64,000 nt of DNA from Herbaspirillum sp. ST 5-3 (lineage in GTDB: Bacteria > Pseudomonadota > Gammaproteobacteria > Burkholderiales > Burkholderiaceae_D), in the NCBI RefSeq assembly GCF_004804275.1, contig NZ_STGI01000001.1:186001-250000 (forward strand), written 5' to 3'. Below are positions 44,382-52,849 of this stretch, piece after piece. Under the pieces are notes generated by a model. The model was not told the origin of the DNA. It saw only the letters and a list, made by a program, of their open reading frames with translations, and did not search any database. Within the stretch, counting starts at the first letter, position 1. Each line of letters begins with the position of its first letter. The translations under genes were made by a program, and so were the position numbers.

Positions 44382-45263
44382 TCAGCGGTTCGGTGCAATA
44401 TTGATCTCGCCCGGCAACAGACTGTTCGCCGGCAAAGCTTCCTGCATCCTGATCCTTTCATAAATCGGCGCGAAGTCCGGCGCGGTCACATCGAACAGAT
44501 GCTGGTAATCGCGGATCACGAAATAGGTTTCCTGGTACGAATCGATCTTGTACAGCGTGCGCATCGTACGCTCCGCGTCCAGCGCAATGCGGCGCGGCTT
44601 CGGACTGGTCAGGCAATACTCGATCTCTCCGCCGGATGACAGGATGCCGGCGCCATACGCACGCAGGCCCTGCGGACTTTCAATCAGTCCGAACTCCACC
44701 GTGTACCAGTACAGGCGCGCCAGATACTTCAAGGCGTCACGCCGCAATGCTTTCAAGCCGCCCTTGCCGAACTGCTGCAGATGATCCGCAAAAATCGGAT
44801 TGAACAGGAGCGGCACATGCCCGAAGAAATCGTGGAAGATGTCCGGCTCGACGATGTAGTCGAACTCATGCGGTTCGCGCAGCCACACCGTCACCGGAAA
44901 GCGGCGCTCGGCGAGATGCTCGAAGAATGTCAGGTCGGGAATCAGGCCCGGCACCGCGACGAGCTGCCAGCCGGTCGCCTTGTGCAGCGCTTCGCTGGTG
45001 CGCTCCAGGCAGGGGATTTCCGCCGATGCGTCGAGCTTGCCGAGGCTGTCGATGAACAGCTCGCAGGCGCGCCCGGGCAGCAGATTTGCCTGGCGCTGAT
45101 ACAGCTTGCGCCACAGTGCTTGCTGCTCCGCCGTGTAGCCGCGGCTGTCCTGTCTGACCACGTACTGGGCGTCGCACCGGCTGTAGTCGCCACGCAGGCT
45201 GGCGCCATCCGACTTCTCTTCCAGGGTCTTGAAGAAATCCGCCTGGTCGACCGTGGTATTCAT
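44382..45263 (-). CDS. phhA: Phenylalanine 4-monooxygenase
   Basis: A 293-residue protein with the aromatic amino acid hydroxylase core: iron ligands in DIFHDFFGHVPLLFNP (His-x4-His) and Glu in WYTVEFGLIES. It uses tetrahydropterin and O2 to make tyrosine from phenylalanine. It is 10 bases after hpd, transcribed together with it. The pterin dehydratase (phhB) usually next to it was not found in the window. Confidence 0.96.
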   Translation of the reverse strand: MNTTVDQADFFKTLEEKSDGASLRGDYSRCDAQYVVRQDSRGYTAEQQALWRKLYQRQANLLPGRACELFIDSLGKLDASAEIPCLERTSEALHKATGWQLVAVPGLIPDLTFFEHLAERRFPVTVWLREPHEFDYIVEPDIFHDFFGHVPLLFNPIFADHLQQFGKGGLKALRRDALKYLARLYWYTVEFGLIESPQGLRAYGAGILSSGGEIEYCLTSPKPRRIALDAERTMRTLYKIDSYQETYFVIRDYQHLFDVTAPDFAPIYERIRMQEALPANSLLPGEINIAPNR

Positions 45264-45273
45264 GCTCTGCTCC

Positions 45274-46386
45274 TTAGGCGGAAACGCTGTCGCTCTTCAG
45301 CACGCCGCGGCGAATCTGATCGAGTTCGATCGACTCGAACAATGCGCGGAAATTGCCTTCGCCGAAGCCCTGGTCGCCCTTGCGCTGGATGATTTCGAAG
45401 AAGATCGGGCCGATGACGGTTTGCGTGAAGATCTGCAGCAGCAGCTCACGCCTTGTCGCATTGCTGTTGCCATCGATCAGGATGCGCAAGCGGCGCAAGT
45501 CGTCGACGCGCTCGCCGTGCGCCGGCAGGCGCTTGTCGACCAGGTCGTAATAGGTGTCGATGGTGTCCTGGAAAGCCACCTGCCGGGCCTTCATCGATTC
45601 CACCGTCGCGTAGATATCGTCGGTGCCGAGCGCGATGTGCTGGATGCCCTCGCCGTGGTAGAGGTCGAGATACTCGGCGATCTGCGATTTATCGTCGGAG
45701 GACTCGTTGATCGGAATGCGGATCTTGCCGCAGGGGGAAGTCATGGCTTTCGACTTCAGGCCGGTCAGCTTGCCCTCGATATCGAAATAGCGGATCTCGC
45801 GGAAGTTGAACAGGCGCTCGTAGAACTCCGCCCACTCCTTCATGCGTCCGCGATGCACGTTGTGGGTGAGATGATCGATATAGGTCAGGCCGTGGCCTAC
45901 CGGATTGGCAGCGGCGCCGGGAATGGCAACGAAATCGACGTCATAGATGCTGATATCGCCGATGGCTCCCGAAGCGCCTTCCTTGCCGCGCCAGCGATCG
46001 ACGAAGTAGATCAGCGAGTCGCCGATGCCCTTGATCGCGGGAATGTTCAGTTCCATCGGCCCGGTCTTGTTGTCGAAGCCCCAGGCGCCGAGCTCCAGCG
46101 CGCGCCGATAGGCATACGCGGCGTCCTTCACGCGAAACGCGATCGCGCAGATCGACGGCCCGTGCTGGCGGGCAAAGCGTTGCGCAAACGAATCCTTCTC
46201 GGCATTGATGATGAAGTTGATGTCGCCCTGGCGGTACAGCGTTACATCCTTGTGGCGATGGCGGGCGATGGCGGCAAATCCCATCTGTTCGAACAGCGCG
46301 CCGAGCGCTTTGGGATCAGGGGCGGCATATTCGATGAATTCGAAGCCATCGGTGCCCATGGGGTTGTCCCAGGGTTGGAATTCCAT
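45274..46386 (-). CDS. hpd: 4-hydroxyphenylpyruvate dioxygenase
   Basis: A 370-residue protein of the usual length. Iron ligands are seen as YIDHLTHNVH (His), GIQHIALGTDDIY (His) and the Glu in FFEIIQRKGDQGFGEGNFRALFESIE. It converts 4-hydroxyphenylpyruvate to homogentisate in tyrosine breakdown. ATG 46386 (MEFQPWDNP) has AAGGAG six bases upstream, better than the ATG 27 bases further up. It is divergent from an Lrp/AsnC regulator. Confidence 0.96.
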   Translation of the reverse strand: MEFQPWDNPMGTDGFEFIEYAAPDPKALGALFEQMGFAAIARHRHKDVTLYRQGDINFIINAEKDSFAQRFARQHGPSICAIAFRVKDAAYAYRRALELGAWGFDNKTGPMELNIPAIKGIGDSLIYFVDRWRGKEGASGAIGDISIYDVDFVAIPGAAANPVGHGLTYIDHLTHNVHRGRMKEWAEFYERLFNFREIRYFDIEGKLTGLKSKAMTSPCGKIRIPINESSDDKSQIAEYLDLYHGEGIQHIALGTDDIYATVESMKARQVAFQDTIDTYYDLVDKRLPAHGERVDDLRRLRILIDGNSNATRRELLLQIFTQTVIGPIFFEIIQRKGDQGFGEGNFRALFESIELDQIRRGVLKSDSVSA

Positions 46387-46481
46387 GCCTGTCTCCTTGT
46401 GTGATTTTGGCAAATATCTGCTTCAAGTATAGGCAAGGACAGGCGGCATAAAATTTTAAAATGTGGGCACGGATTCAGAAA

Positions 46482-46502
46482 ATTGGCAATAATATTGCCA
46501 AT
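46482..46502. promoter_or_regulatory. Near-perfect palindrome between hpd and the Lrp/AsnC gene
   Basis: ATTGGCAATA (46482-46491), one central A, TATTGCCAAT (46493-46502): perfect 10-bp arms, in the shared 138-bp promoter region. A partial second copy, TTTGGCAAAT, is at about 46406-46416. This is the size and place expected for the operator of the divergent regulator. Confidence 0.8.
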
Positions 46503-46524
46503 AATTTTTTGAAATTGGTGATCC

Positions 46525-47016
46525 ATGTCAAGAACAAACCTGGATAAGACGGACCTGAAGATTCTGTCGATTCTGCAGTCCGACGGCCGGCTGACCAACC
46601 AGGAAGTGGCGGACCGGGTCAGCCTTTCGCCTTCCCCTTGCCTGCGACGCATCAAGAATCTGGAGGAGTCGGGCGTGATTCGGCAGTATGTCGCCCTGCT
46701 TGATCCGGACAAGATCGGCCTCGGGCTGCTGGCCTATGTCAACGTACGCCTGGAAAAACACAGCGACACGCCGACCGGGAGTGTGCGCTCCCCGCGCGCC
46801 GACTTTGCTGCCTCGGTAGACAATTGGCCGGAAGTCGTCGCCTGCTACGCAATGACCGGTGAGATGGATTATTTACTGCGCGTGCACGTGGAAGACATGG
46901 AACACTTCTCGCGCTTCATGATGGAGACCCTGCTCAAGCATCCTGCCGTGCTGGATGTGAAGTCGAGCTTTGCGTTGCAAAAGATCAAGGACACAACAGC
47001 GCTGCCGCTGGTTTGA
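46525..47016 (+). CDS. Lrp/AsnC family transcriptional regulator
   Basis: A 163-residue protein: N-terminal helix-turn-helix (LDKTDLKILSILQSDGRLTNQEVADRVSLSPSPCLRRIKNLEESGVI) and a C-terminal RAM domain (YAMTGEMDYLLRVHVEDMEHFSRFM). Most such proteins sense an amino acid. Divergent from hpd-phhA, so control of Phe/Tyr catabolism is likely. ATG 46525 follows a weak ribosome site. It ends 73 bases before the convergent GNAT gene. Confidence 0.94.
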   Translation: MSRTNLDKTDLKILSILQSDGRLTNQEVADRVSLSPSPCLRRIKNLEESGVIRQYVALLDPDKIGLGLLAYVNVRLEKHSDTPTGSVRSPRADFAASVDNWPEVVACYAMTGEMDYLLRVHVEDMEHFSRFMMETLLKHPAVLDVKSSFALQKIKDTTALPLV

Positions 47017-47032
47017 TACGCGTCTTGATTTG

Positions 47033-47067
47033 CGGAAGGCACGGAGCTCTTGTTGTAGTGCCTTCCG
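47033..47067. terminator. Hairpin between the Lrp/AsnC and GNAT genes
   Basis: CGGAAGGCAC (47033-47042) pairs with GTGCCTTCCG (47058-47067) over a 15-base loop. It lies between convergent stops and has no T tract. It may be a weak bidirectional terminator. Confidence 0.4.
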
Positions 47068-47089
47068 TGCTTTCCGTGGACAAATCAAA

Positions 47090-47782
47090 TCACCCCTTCT
47101 TCATCCCCGGCAATTTCCTCAACAATTTCACGGCGGCCTTGGCGTTCGCTTTCATCGTGTAGTCGAAGGAGGCGAACTGCTCTTCCACCGCCTCGGCCAG
47201 CATGCTGCCGGGATTGGCCGGCGTGAGCTTCAGATAGGCATCCGCTTCGCCGTAGTCGCGATGAATTTCCATGCCCGCCTTGGCCGCGATATGGATCATG
47301 GTCTGGTTCGACGACAGGCAGTGCATGTAGAGCGTGTCCACATCCTCGTTGCGGCAGTGGATGGCGCCACGCTCGAACAGCTTGGAGCCGATCCCCATGC
47401 CGCGCGCCGTGGCCGAAACGGACACGCCGAATTCCGCGATGCGCGCTTTCAAGGTCGCTTCGCTCAGCGGCGGCAGCGCCTCACGCGGTGCAAAAGCCAG
47501 GTGTCCTACACCCACCAGCCGAAGATTGTCGTCGTACACGCCAAACACCGTATCGCGCGAGAAGTCGAGCATTTGCACATAACGTGTGATCAATTCATCC
47601 GGCAGCACCGTGCCGAAACGCAACAAGCGGTCGCTCTCGTCCAGCGCAAGAAAGTGCATCAACAGGCGGCGCCGATCGCGCTCGGAAAGCTCCTTGACGC
47701 GTATCGTCGGCTTGTCCGAACCGGACTGATCATCACTGTTCGGCGGAGGGGCGGTCAGGCCAGCCAAATCGGTCGTTTTCAT
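47090..47782 (-). CDS. GNAT family N-acetyltransferase
   Basis: About 230 residues. The GNAT core is seen as VGVGHLAFAPRE, EFGVSVSATARGMGIGSKLFERGAIHCRNEDVDTLYMHCLSSNQTMIHIAAKAGM, with the acetyl-CoA loop ARGMGIG. The N-terminal ~25 residues are disordered-looking. The substrate is unknown. ATG 47782 has AGGA nine bases upstream; an upstream in-frame start at 47830 is weaker. Confidence 0.87.
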   Translation of the reverse strand: MKTTDLAGLTAPPPNSDDQSGSDKPTIRVKELSERDRRRLLMHFLALDESDRLLRFGTVLPDELITRYVQMLDFSRDTVFGVYDDNLRLVGVGHLAFAPREALPPLSEATLKARIAEFGVSVSATARGMGIGSKLFERGAIHCRNEDVDTLYMHCLSSNQTMIHIAAKAGMEIHRDYGEADAYLKLTPANPGSMLAEAVEEQFASFDYTMKANAKAAVKLLRKLPGMKKG

Positions 47783-48003
47783 AGTGCAATCCTGATAACT
47801 GTAAACAATTTGTGCAGCGCACAATGTCATTCTAAGCGAAACGGAAAAATGATGGCATAAGCGCCTTCATTAATACGATTTGCTTGATACAACTCAACGT
47901 AGGATGTCATGTAATTGATCTTGCCTGTTACGTAAAACCCACAATTGCGGCGCTGTTGGCAAGATTCAACAATGACCTCCCGCCTTCTCTGAAAAAGGAT
48001 CTC

Positions 48004-49140
48004 ATGATGGCTGCTGCTCTGCGTAAATTGATCGCGTCCATGTTGTTTATCGGCACAGCGATTACGGCATCGGCCGAGACCGGTGTGACCGACTCCACCA
48101 TTCTCATCGGCCAGACGGTTGGCCTGACCGGCACAGTGGCCGCCCCGGTCAAGGAGCTGAATGAAGGCGCCAATGCCTACTTCAACCTCGTCAACAAGCA
48201 AGGCGGCGTGCATGGCCGGAAAATCGAGATGCGTATGCTGGACGACAAGTTTGATCCAGCGCTCACGCTCGCCAATGCGGAAACCCTGATCAAGAAGGAT
48301 CAGGTCTTCGCGCTGTTCGGCGGGCGCGGGACGCCGCACACCCAGGGCATCCTGCAGCTACTTGAGGCAAACAATGTGCCGCTGGTCGCGCCCAGCACCG
48401 GCGCCGCCGTCTTTCATGAACCTGTGCACCGCCTGCTGTTCAACATCCGCGCCAAGTACCAGGATGAAGTCATCCGCGCGGTCGAGCATTTCGACACCAT
48501 TGGCGTGAAGTCGATCAGCATCCTGCACGTGGACGACGCCTTCGGCCAGGACGGCCTGGCCGGCTTCAAGAAGGCCATGGAAGCACGCATGCTGACGCCG
48601 GTCGCCATCACCAAGTTCGCTCGCGTCAATCCGGATTACAAGGCGACGGCAACGGAAGTCATCAAGCCCAATCCCGGTGCGCTGATCATCGTCAGCTCCG
48701 CCAAGAACACGGTGGAAGTCATCAAAGCCATCCGCGCGCAAGGCGGCCATATGCTGATCATGACCATGTCGAACAATTCCTCGGACGCCTTCGTCAAGGA
48801 CCTCGGCGCGGCCGGCTATGGCGTGATCGTTTCGCAGATCACCCCCGCCCCGCATCTGCTGACGACGCCGCTCGGACAGGAATTCCACTCCGCCACAAAG
48901 AACACCAAGGTAACGATGTCCTATGCGGCGATGGAGGGCTTCGTCAACGCGAAGGTTTTTGTCGAAGGACTGCGCCGCGCCGGACGCAATCTGACGCGCG
49001 AAGGTTTCATTCATGCGATGGAATCGATGCAGCGGGTCGACTTCGGCGGCCTGATGGTGACCTACGGCCCGCATGACCATACCGGCAGCGAGTTCGTCGA
49101 GCTGACGATGATCGGCAAGGACGGCCGCTTCGTGCGCTGA
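48004..49140 (+). CDS. Branched-chain amino acid ABC transporter substrate-binding protein (LivJ-like)
   Basis: A 378-residue periplasmic binding protein: signal peptide (MMAAALRKLIASMLFIGTAITASA), then TILIGQTVGLTGTVAAPVKELNEGANAYFNLVN and FALFGGRGTPHTQGILQLLEANNVPLVAPSTGAAV, the Peripla_BP_6 pattern. No permease or ATPase gene is adjacent, so it is an orphan receptor or serves a distant transporter. AAGGA before ATG supports 48004 over the upstream TTG at 47884. The ligand is unknown. Confidence 0.9.
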   Translation: MMAAALRKLIASMLFIGTAITASAETGVTDSTILIGQTVGLTGTVAAPVKELNEGANAYFNLVNKQGGVHGRKIEMRMLDDKFDPALTLANAETLIKKDQVFALFGGRGTPHTQGILQLLEANNVPLVAPSTGAAVFHEPVHRLLFNIRAKYQDEVIRAVEHFDTIGVKSISILHVDDAFGQDGLAGFKKAMEARMLTPVAITKFARVNPDYKATATEVIKPNPGALIIVSSAKNTVEVIKAIRAQGGHMLIMTMSNNSSDAFVKDLGAAGYGVIVSQITPAPHLLTTPLGQEFHSATKNTKVTMSYAAMEGFVNAKVFVEGLRRAGRNLTREGFIHAMESMQRVDFGGLMVTYGPHDHTGSEFVELTMIGKDGRFVR

Positions 49141-49193
49141 GGCAGCCAGGGGTGTGCGCAATTCCGTCGCGCATGCGCAGCTTATGGGAATGG

Positions 49194-49221
49194 ATTTATA
49201 TCATCATTTGACGATATAAAT
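49194..49221. promoter_or_regulatory. Palindrome downstream of the TetR gene
   Basis: ATTTATATCATCA (49194-49206), TT, TGACGATATAAAT (49209-49221): 13-bp arms with one mismatch. It repeats the core of the perfect palindrome at 49983-50004. It lies between the convergent ends of the LivJ-like gene and the TetR gene. Confidence 0.75.
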
Positions 49222-49247
49222 TGATGACCGGAAGGCTTCCGCGTGCC

Positions 49248-49934
49248 TCATGCGGGCGGCAGGACTGCCTTCAGACCACCCAGAAATGAGCGCACGTGCA
49301 TGCCGACCACCGTCTCGGCATCGAGCGGATTGGCATCGCGATAGATATGGCGGCGGATGGCCAGATGCGACACCGCGCCGTGCAGGATCCAACCGATTTC
49401 CTGCATGTATGCCGGATCTTCCGGCGGGCGCAACTTCGCCTCGCGCGCGGCTTCTTCGACAATCATCTCCAATAGGTGCGTGACGATTCCCGCAATGTAA
49501 GTCGGCGCCATTCCCTCTTCGGACAGCGATGCATACAGGAAAAGGCGCAGCCAGCGTCGCGTCAGGATGCAGTCGTAATATTCCTTGTAAAACGCCATCA
49601 GGCGCTCCTCGATCGGCTTGCTGCGATCCCTGAGCTGGACGAACCAGATTGCCTTGATCGGTCCCGCGATCTCCGTCTCGTAAACTGCATTCAGCAAGGC
49701 TGCCTTGTTGGGAAACAAGCTGTACAGCAGCCGCTGCGACACGCCGCACGCGTCAGCCAGGGCACGCGTTTGCGCCGTGAGTCCGTACTCGGAAAAAAAT
49801 TCGTACGCCTTGGTCAGGATTTGTACACGGCGTTCTGCCTGCGGCATGCGTGCAGTCGGGCGCCGGCCCTTGCTTTTCGGGGCCACGGATTTTTTGTGCC
49901 GGCTTTCGGCCAGCAGGTCGGACTTTGCTTTCAT
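49248..49934 (-). CDS. TetR/AcrR family transcriptional regulator
   Basis: A 228-residue protein: a basic N-terminus (RHKKSVAPKSKGRRPTARMPQAERR), a TetR helix-turn-helix (ILTKAYEFFSEYGLTAQTRALADACGVSQRLLYSLFPNKAALLNAVYETEI) and a variable C-terminal ligand domain. It is divergent from the NIPSNAP-sdaA genes. Matching palindromes lie on both sides of the gene, one in the promoter region, so they are probably its operators and it probably represses its own promoter and the divergent pair. The ligand is unknown. Confidence 0.92.
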   Translation of the reverse strand: MKAKSDLLAESRHKKSVAPKSKGRRPTARMPQAERRVQILTKAYEFFSEYGLTAQTRALADACGVSQRLLYSLFPNKAALLNAVYETEIAGPIKAIWFVQLRDRSKPIEERLMAFYKEYYDCILTRRWLRLFLYASLSEEGMAPTYIAGIVTHLLEMIVEEAAREAKLRPPEDPAYMQEIGWILHGAVSHLAIRRHIYRDANPLDAETVVGMHVRSFLGGLKAVLPPA

Positions 49935-49982
49935 CGTTGTTTTTTGGCTTGGCGCACAGGCCCGCCCATGTTTGTGGCAAAA

Positions 49983-50004
49983 TATATCGTCAGTTGACGA
50001 TATA
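49983..50004. promoter_or_regulatory. Perfect palindrome in the TetR/NIPSNAP promoter region
   Basis: TATATCGTCA (49983-49992), GT, TGACGATATA (49995-50004): 10-bp perfect arms, 49 bases upstream of the TetR start and 69 bases upstream of the NIPSNAP start. This is a strong candidate operator. Confidence 0.85.
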
Positions 50005-50072
50005 AGAAATGGATCGAGGAGGTATTTTACCCAACTTCCTTGGTCGGGTATTCATTCAAAGGGAGAAAAAAA

Positions 50073-50384
50073 GTGATTCTCGAAATGCGCACCTATCAGG
50101 TGCAGGCAGGCAAGGCGCCTGAGTTCCTGAAAATCTATCAGGAAAACGGTCTCCACATCATCACGCGTTACGCCAAGCTGGTCGGCTGCTGGACCAAGGA
50201 ATCCGGCACGCTGAACTCGATTGTCTTTCTATGGGGTTATGACGATTTCGGCCATCGCAGCACCCAACGCTCGCTGTTGGCGGCCGATAAGGAATGGCAA
50301 GCGTTCGTGCCTTCGATTCTCCCGTACCTGGTCCATCAGGAAAGCGTTTTCCTGAATCCGGTCAGTTTCTCGCCGATCAAGTAA
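50073..50384 (+). CDS. NIPSNAP family protein
   Basis: A 103-residue protein with the NIPSNAP pattern ([26 protein letters not shown] ... [26 protein letters not shown]). GTG 50073 has GGGAG seven bases upstream; a TTG at 50040 is less likely. NIPSNAP proteins are small ferredoxin-like folds of unclear role. It ends 4 bases before sdaA and is likely cotranscribed and controlled by the divergent TetR protein. Confidence 0.9.
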   Translation: MILEMRTYQVQAGKAPEFLKIYQENGLHIITRYAKLVGCWTKESGTLNSIVFLWGYDDFGHRSTQRSLLAADKEWQAFVPSILPYLVHQESVFLNPVSFSPIK

Positions 50385-50388
50385 TCCC

Positions 50389-51753
50389 ATGCCGGTCAGC
50401 GTCTTTGAAATCTTCAAAATCGGCATCGGGCCGTCGAGCTCGCATACCGTGGGCCCGATGTGCGCGGCCCGCCAGTTCGCGCAGGATCTGGAAGCCGGCG
50501 GCCTTCTCGGCCAGGTCGGCAGCGTGACTGTCGACCTTTATGGCTCCCTTGCGTTGACCGGCACCGGACATGGGACCGACCGCGCGATCCTGCTCGGCCT
50601 CGCCGGCAAAGCGCCGGACACCGTGGATGTCGACAGCATCGGCCCGACGCTGGCCGCGATCCGTCAATCGGGGACAATCTCGCTCCTCGGCAAGCACCTG
50701 ATTCCCTTCTCGGAAACGTCGCATCTCTTGTTCCACATGGGGCGCACGCTGCCGCAACATCCCAACGGAATGCGCTTTACCGCAAGCGATACGCATGGCC
50801 GACTGCTGCTGCAGCAACTCCTGTTTTCCATCGGCGGTGGCTTTGTCGTGAGTGCCGACGAGATCGGCAAGCCCGTACAGTCACCGGTCGCCTGGCCGCA
50901 CCCCTATCGTTCAGCGCAGGACATGCTGCGGATCGGGCGCGAACGGAACATGTCGATCGCAGCACTCGCTTTCGAAAACGAACAGGCACTGCGCAGCGAG
51001 CGTGACATCATCGTGGGAATCGACCGCATCCGGACCACAATGCGAGCATGCATCGAACGCGGCCTGAAACAGGAAGGCACTCTGCCCGGCGGGCTCAATG
51101 TTCGCCGCCGCGCACGCCACCTGCATGAACGCCTGCTCGAAAAAAAGAATGTGCAACCCTTGCAAGAGCTGGATTGGGTCAATGCGTTCGCCGTTGCGGT
51201 CAATGAAGAGAACGCCGCAGGCGGCCGGGTCGTCACCGCACCGACCAATGGCGCAGCCGGCATCATCCCCGCAGTCCTGCGCTTCTATGAACAGTTCTGC
51301 GACAACGCGTCGACACAGGGCATGCGCGACTTCCTCCTGACCGCCGCGGCGATCGGCTCGCTATACAAGGAAAACGCCTCGATCTCGGGTGCTGAAGTCG
51401 GATGTCAGGGCGAGGTCGGCGTCGCTGCCTCCATGGCTGCGGCAGGGCTGGCCGCCGCCCTCGGCGGCACCAACGAACAGATCGAGAACGCCGCCGAGAT
51501 CGGCATGGAACACAACCTCGGGCTCACCTGCGACCCGATCGGGGGCCTGGTGCAGATTCCCTGCATCGAGCGCAACGCGATGGGGGCAACCAAGGCCATC
51601 AATGCAGCGCGCCTGGCCCTCTGCGGCGATGGAACGCACCATGTATCACTGGACAAGGTGATCGAGACGATGCGGCAGACCGGCGCGGATATGCACAGCA
51701 AGTACAAGGAGACTTCGCTGGGCGGGCTGGCGGTGAGTGTGGTGGCTTGTTGA
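50389..51753 (+). CDS. sdaA: L-serine ammonia-lyase, iron-sulfur dependent
   Basis: A 454-residue single-chain enzyme: [19 protein letters not shown] at the N-terminus, then the C-terminal catalytic domain with cluster cysteines Cys339 (GCQGEVG), Cys381 (LTCDPIGG) and Cys392 ([10 protein letters not shown]). It deaminates L-serine to pyruvate with a [4Fe-4S] cluster. Four bases after NIPSNAP. A long imperfect palindrome lies around its 3' end. Confidence 0.96.
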   Translation: MPVSVFEIFKIGIGPSSSHTVGPMCAARQFAQDLEAGGLLGQVGSVTVDLYGSLALTGTGHGTDRAILLGLAGKAPDTVDVDSIGPTLAAIRQSGTISLLGKHLIPFSETSHLLFHMGRTLPQHPNGMRFTASDTHGRLLLQQLLFSIGGGFVVSADEIGKPVQSPVAWPHPYRSAQDMLRIGRERNMSIAALAFENEQALRSERDIIVGIDRIRTTMRACIERGLKQEGTLPGGLNVRRRARHLHERLLEKKNVQPLQELDWVNAFAVAVNEENAAGGRVVTAPTNGAAGIIPAVLRFYEQFCDNASTQGMRDFLLTAAAIGSLYKENASISGAEVGCQGEVGVAASMAAAGLAAALGGTNEQIENAAEIGMEHNLGLTCDPIGGLVQIPCIERNAMGATKAINAARLALCGDGTHHVSLDKVIETMRQTGADMHSKYKETSLGGLAVSVVAC

Positions 51754-51775
51754 CGGATGACGGTGAAGCGCTCGA

Positions 51776-51825
51776 CTCTTCGGCGATTCCGTACCCCACC
51801 AAGGGGCTACGGAATTACCGAAGAG
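51776..51825. terminator. Long imperfect palindrome between sdaA and xdhC
   Basis: Three arm pairs: CTCTTCGG (51776-51783) with CCGAAGAG (51818-51825), ATTCCGTA (51786-51793) with TACGGAAT (51808-51815), CCCC (51794-51797) with GGGG (51803-51806). About 20 base pairs, no T tract. It spans the convergent ends and overlaps the xdhC stop by 11 bases. Confidence 0.6.
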
Positions 51826-52834
51826 AGACACAGCCCGATTCCCCGATCGCCGCTGGCCCTTTCGCGTACGCGACCCGCAAATCCTCCGACAACACAATCC
51901 CGTTTTTCACCGCCGTCATCTCCGCAAGAATCGAGATCGCAATCTCCGCAGGCGTCTTGCTGCCAATATAAAGCCCAACCGGCCCTCGCAAGCGCGCAAT
52001 CTGCTCATCATCCAGATCAAACAGCTTAAGCCGCTCGCGTCGTTTGGCGTTGTTGGCGCGCGACCCAATCGCGCCGACATAAAAAGCATCGGACTTCAAG
52101 GCCTCCATGAGCGCCAGGTCATCAAGCTTCGGATCATGCGTCAACGCCACCACGGCGCTGCGGCGATCCAGCTTCATTTCGATCACAACATCATCCGGCA
52201 TGGCATGCCGCAATTCGACTCCCGGAACCTGCCAGCCATCGCGATATTCTTCGCGCGGATCGCACACCGTCACGGCGTAATCCATGCCAGCGGCAATCTG
52301 CGCGACAAAGCGCGATAACTGCCCTGCTCCAATGAGCACCAGGCGCCAGCGCGGCCCATGAATCGTCGTCAAGGCATGCTCCGATGCCTGCATGCTCATG
52401 CCGGCACCCGCCGGTCCCAACACGACCCGCCCTGTTGCGAGATCGAGGCGGCGTGCTACCAATTCGCGGCGGGAAAGCCGCTGCAGCAATTCATCAATGC
52501 GGCTGTCTCCGCACAAGGGTTCGATCGCCAGTTGTATCGTGCCGCCGCACGGCAGACCAAAGCGATGTGCCTCGTCCGCCGTGATCCCGTAGGTGATCAA
52601 CTCCGGACGCGCTCGGGTGATCCCCTCTTTGCGCACGCGCTCGATCAGATCGTCCTCGATACATCCGCCCGACACCGATCCGACCACGCGGCCATCCTCG
52701 CATATCGCGAGCATCGCGCCTTCCGGCCGCGGACTCGAGCCCCAGGTCTTGATGACGGTCACGAGTTCGCATTTGCGGCCTGCGTTGATCCATTCGTCGC
52801 AGGCTTTCAATACTTCGAGATCGATGCTGTCCAC
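51815..52834 (-). CDS. XdhC/CoxI family molybdenum enzyme maturation factor
   Basis: A 339-residue protein: N-terminal XdhC/CoxI domain with TWGSSPRPEGAM and SGGCIEDDLIERV, and a C-terminal Rossmann-type domain (LVLIGAGQLSRFVAQIAAGMDYAVTVCDPREE). XdhC-type proteins bind and sulfurate the molybdenum cofactor for insertion into xanthine-dehydrogenase-like enzymes. It ends the long minus-strand unit that includes the coxMSL-like genes, 15 bases after the M20 gene. GTG start with AAGGGG upstream. Confidence 0.92.
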   Translation of the reverse strand: MDSIDLEVLKACDEWINAGRKCELVTVIKTWGSSPRPEGAMLAICEDGRVVGSVSGGCIEDDLIERVRKEGITRARPELITYGITADEAHRFGLPCGGTIQLAIEPLCGDSRIDELLQRLSRRELVARRLDLATGRVVLGPAGAGMSMQASEHALTTIHGPRWRLVLIGAGQLSRFVAQIAAGMDYAVTVCDPREEYRDGWQVPGVELRHAMPDDVVIEMKLDRRSAVVALTHDPKLDDLALMEALKSDAFYVGAIGSRANNAKRRERLKLFDLDDEQIARLRGPVGLYIGSKTPAEIAISILAEMTAVKNGIVLSEDLRVAYAKGPAAIGESGCVSLR

Positions 52835-52849
52835 GGATGCCCCTTCGCT

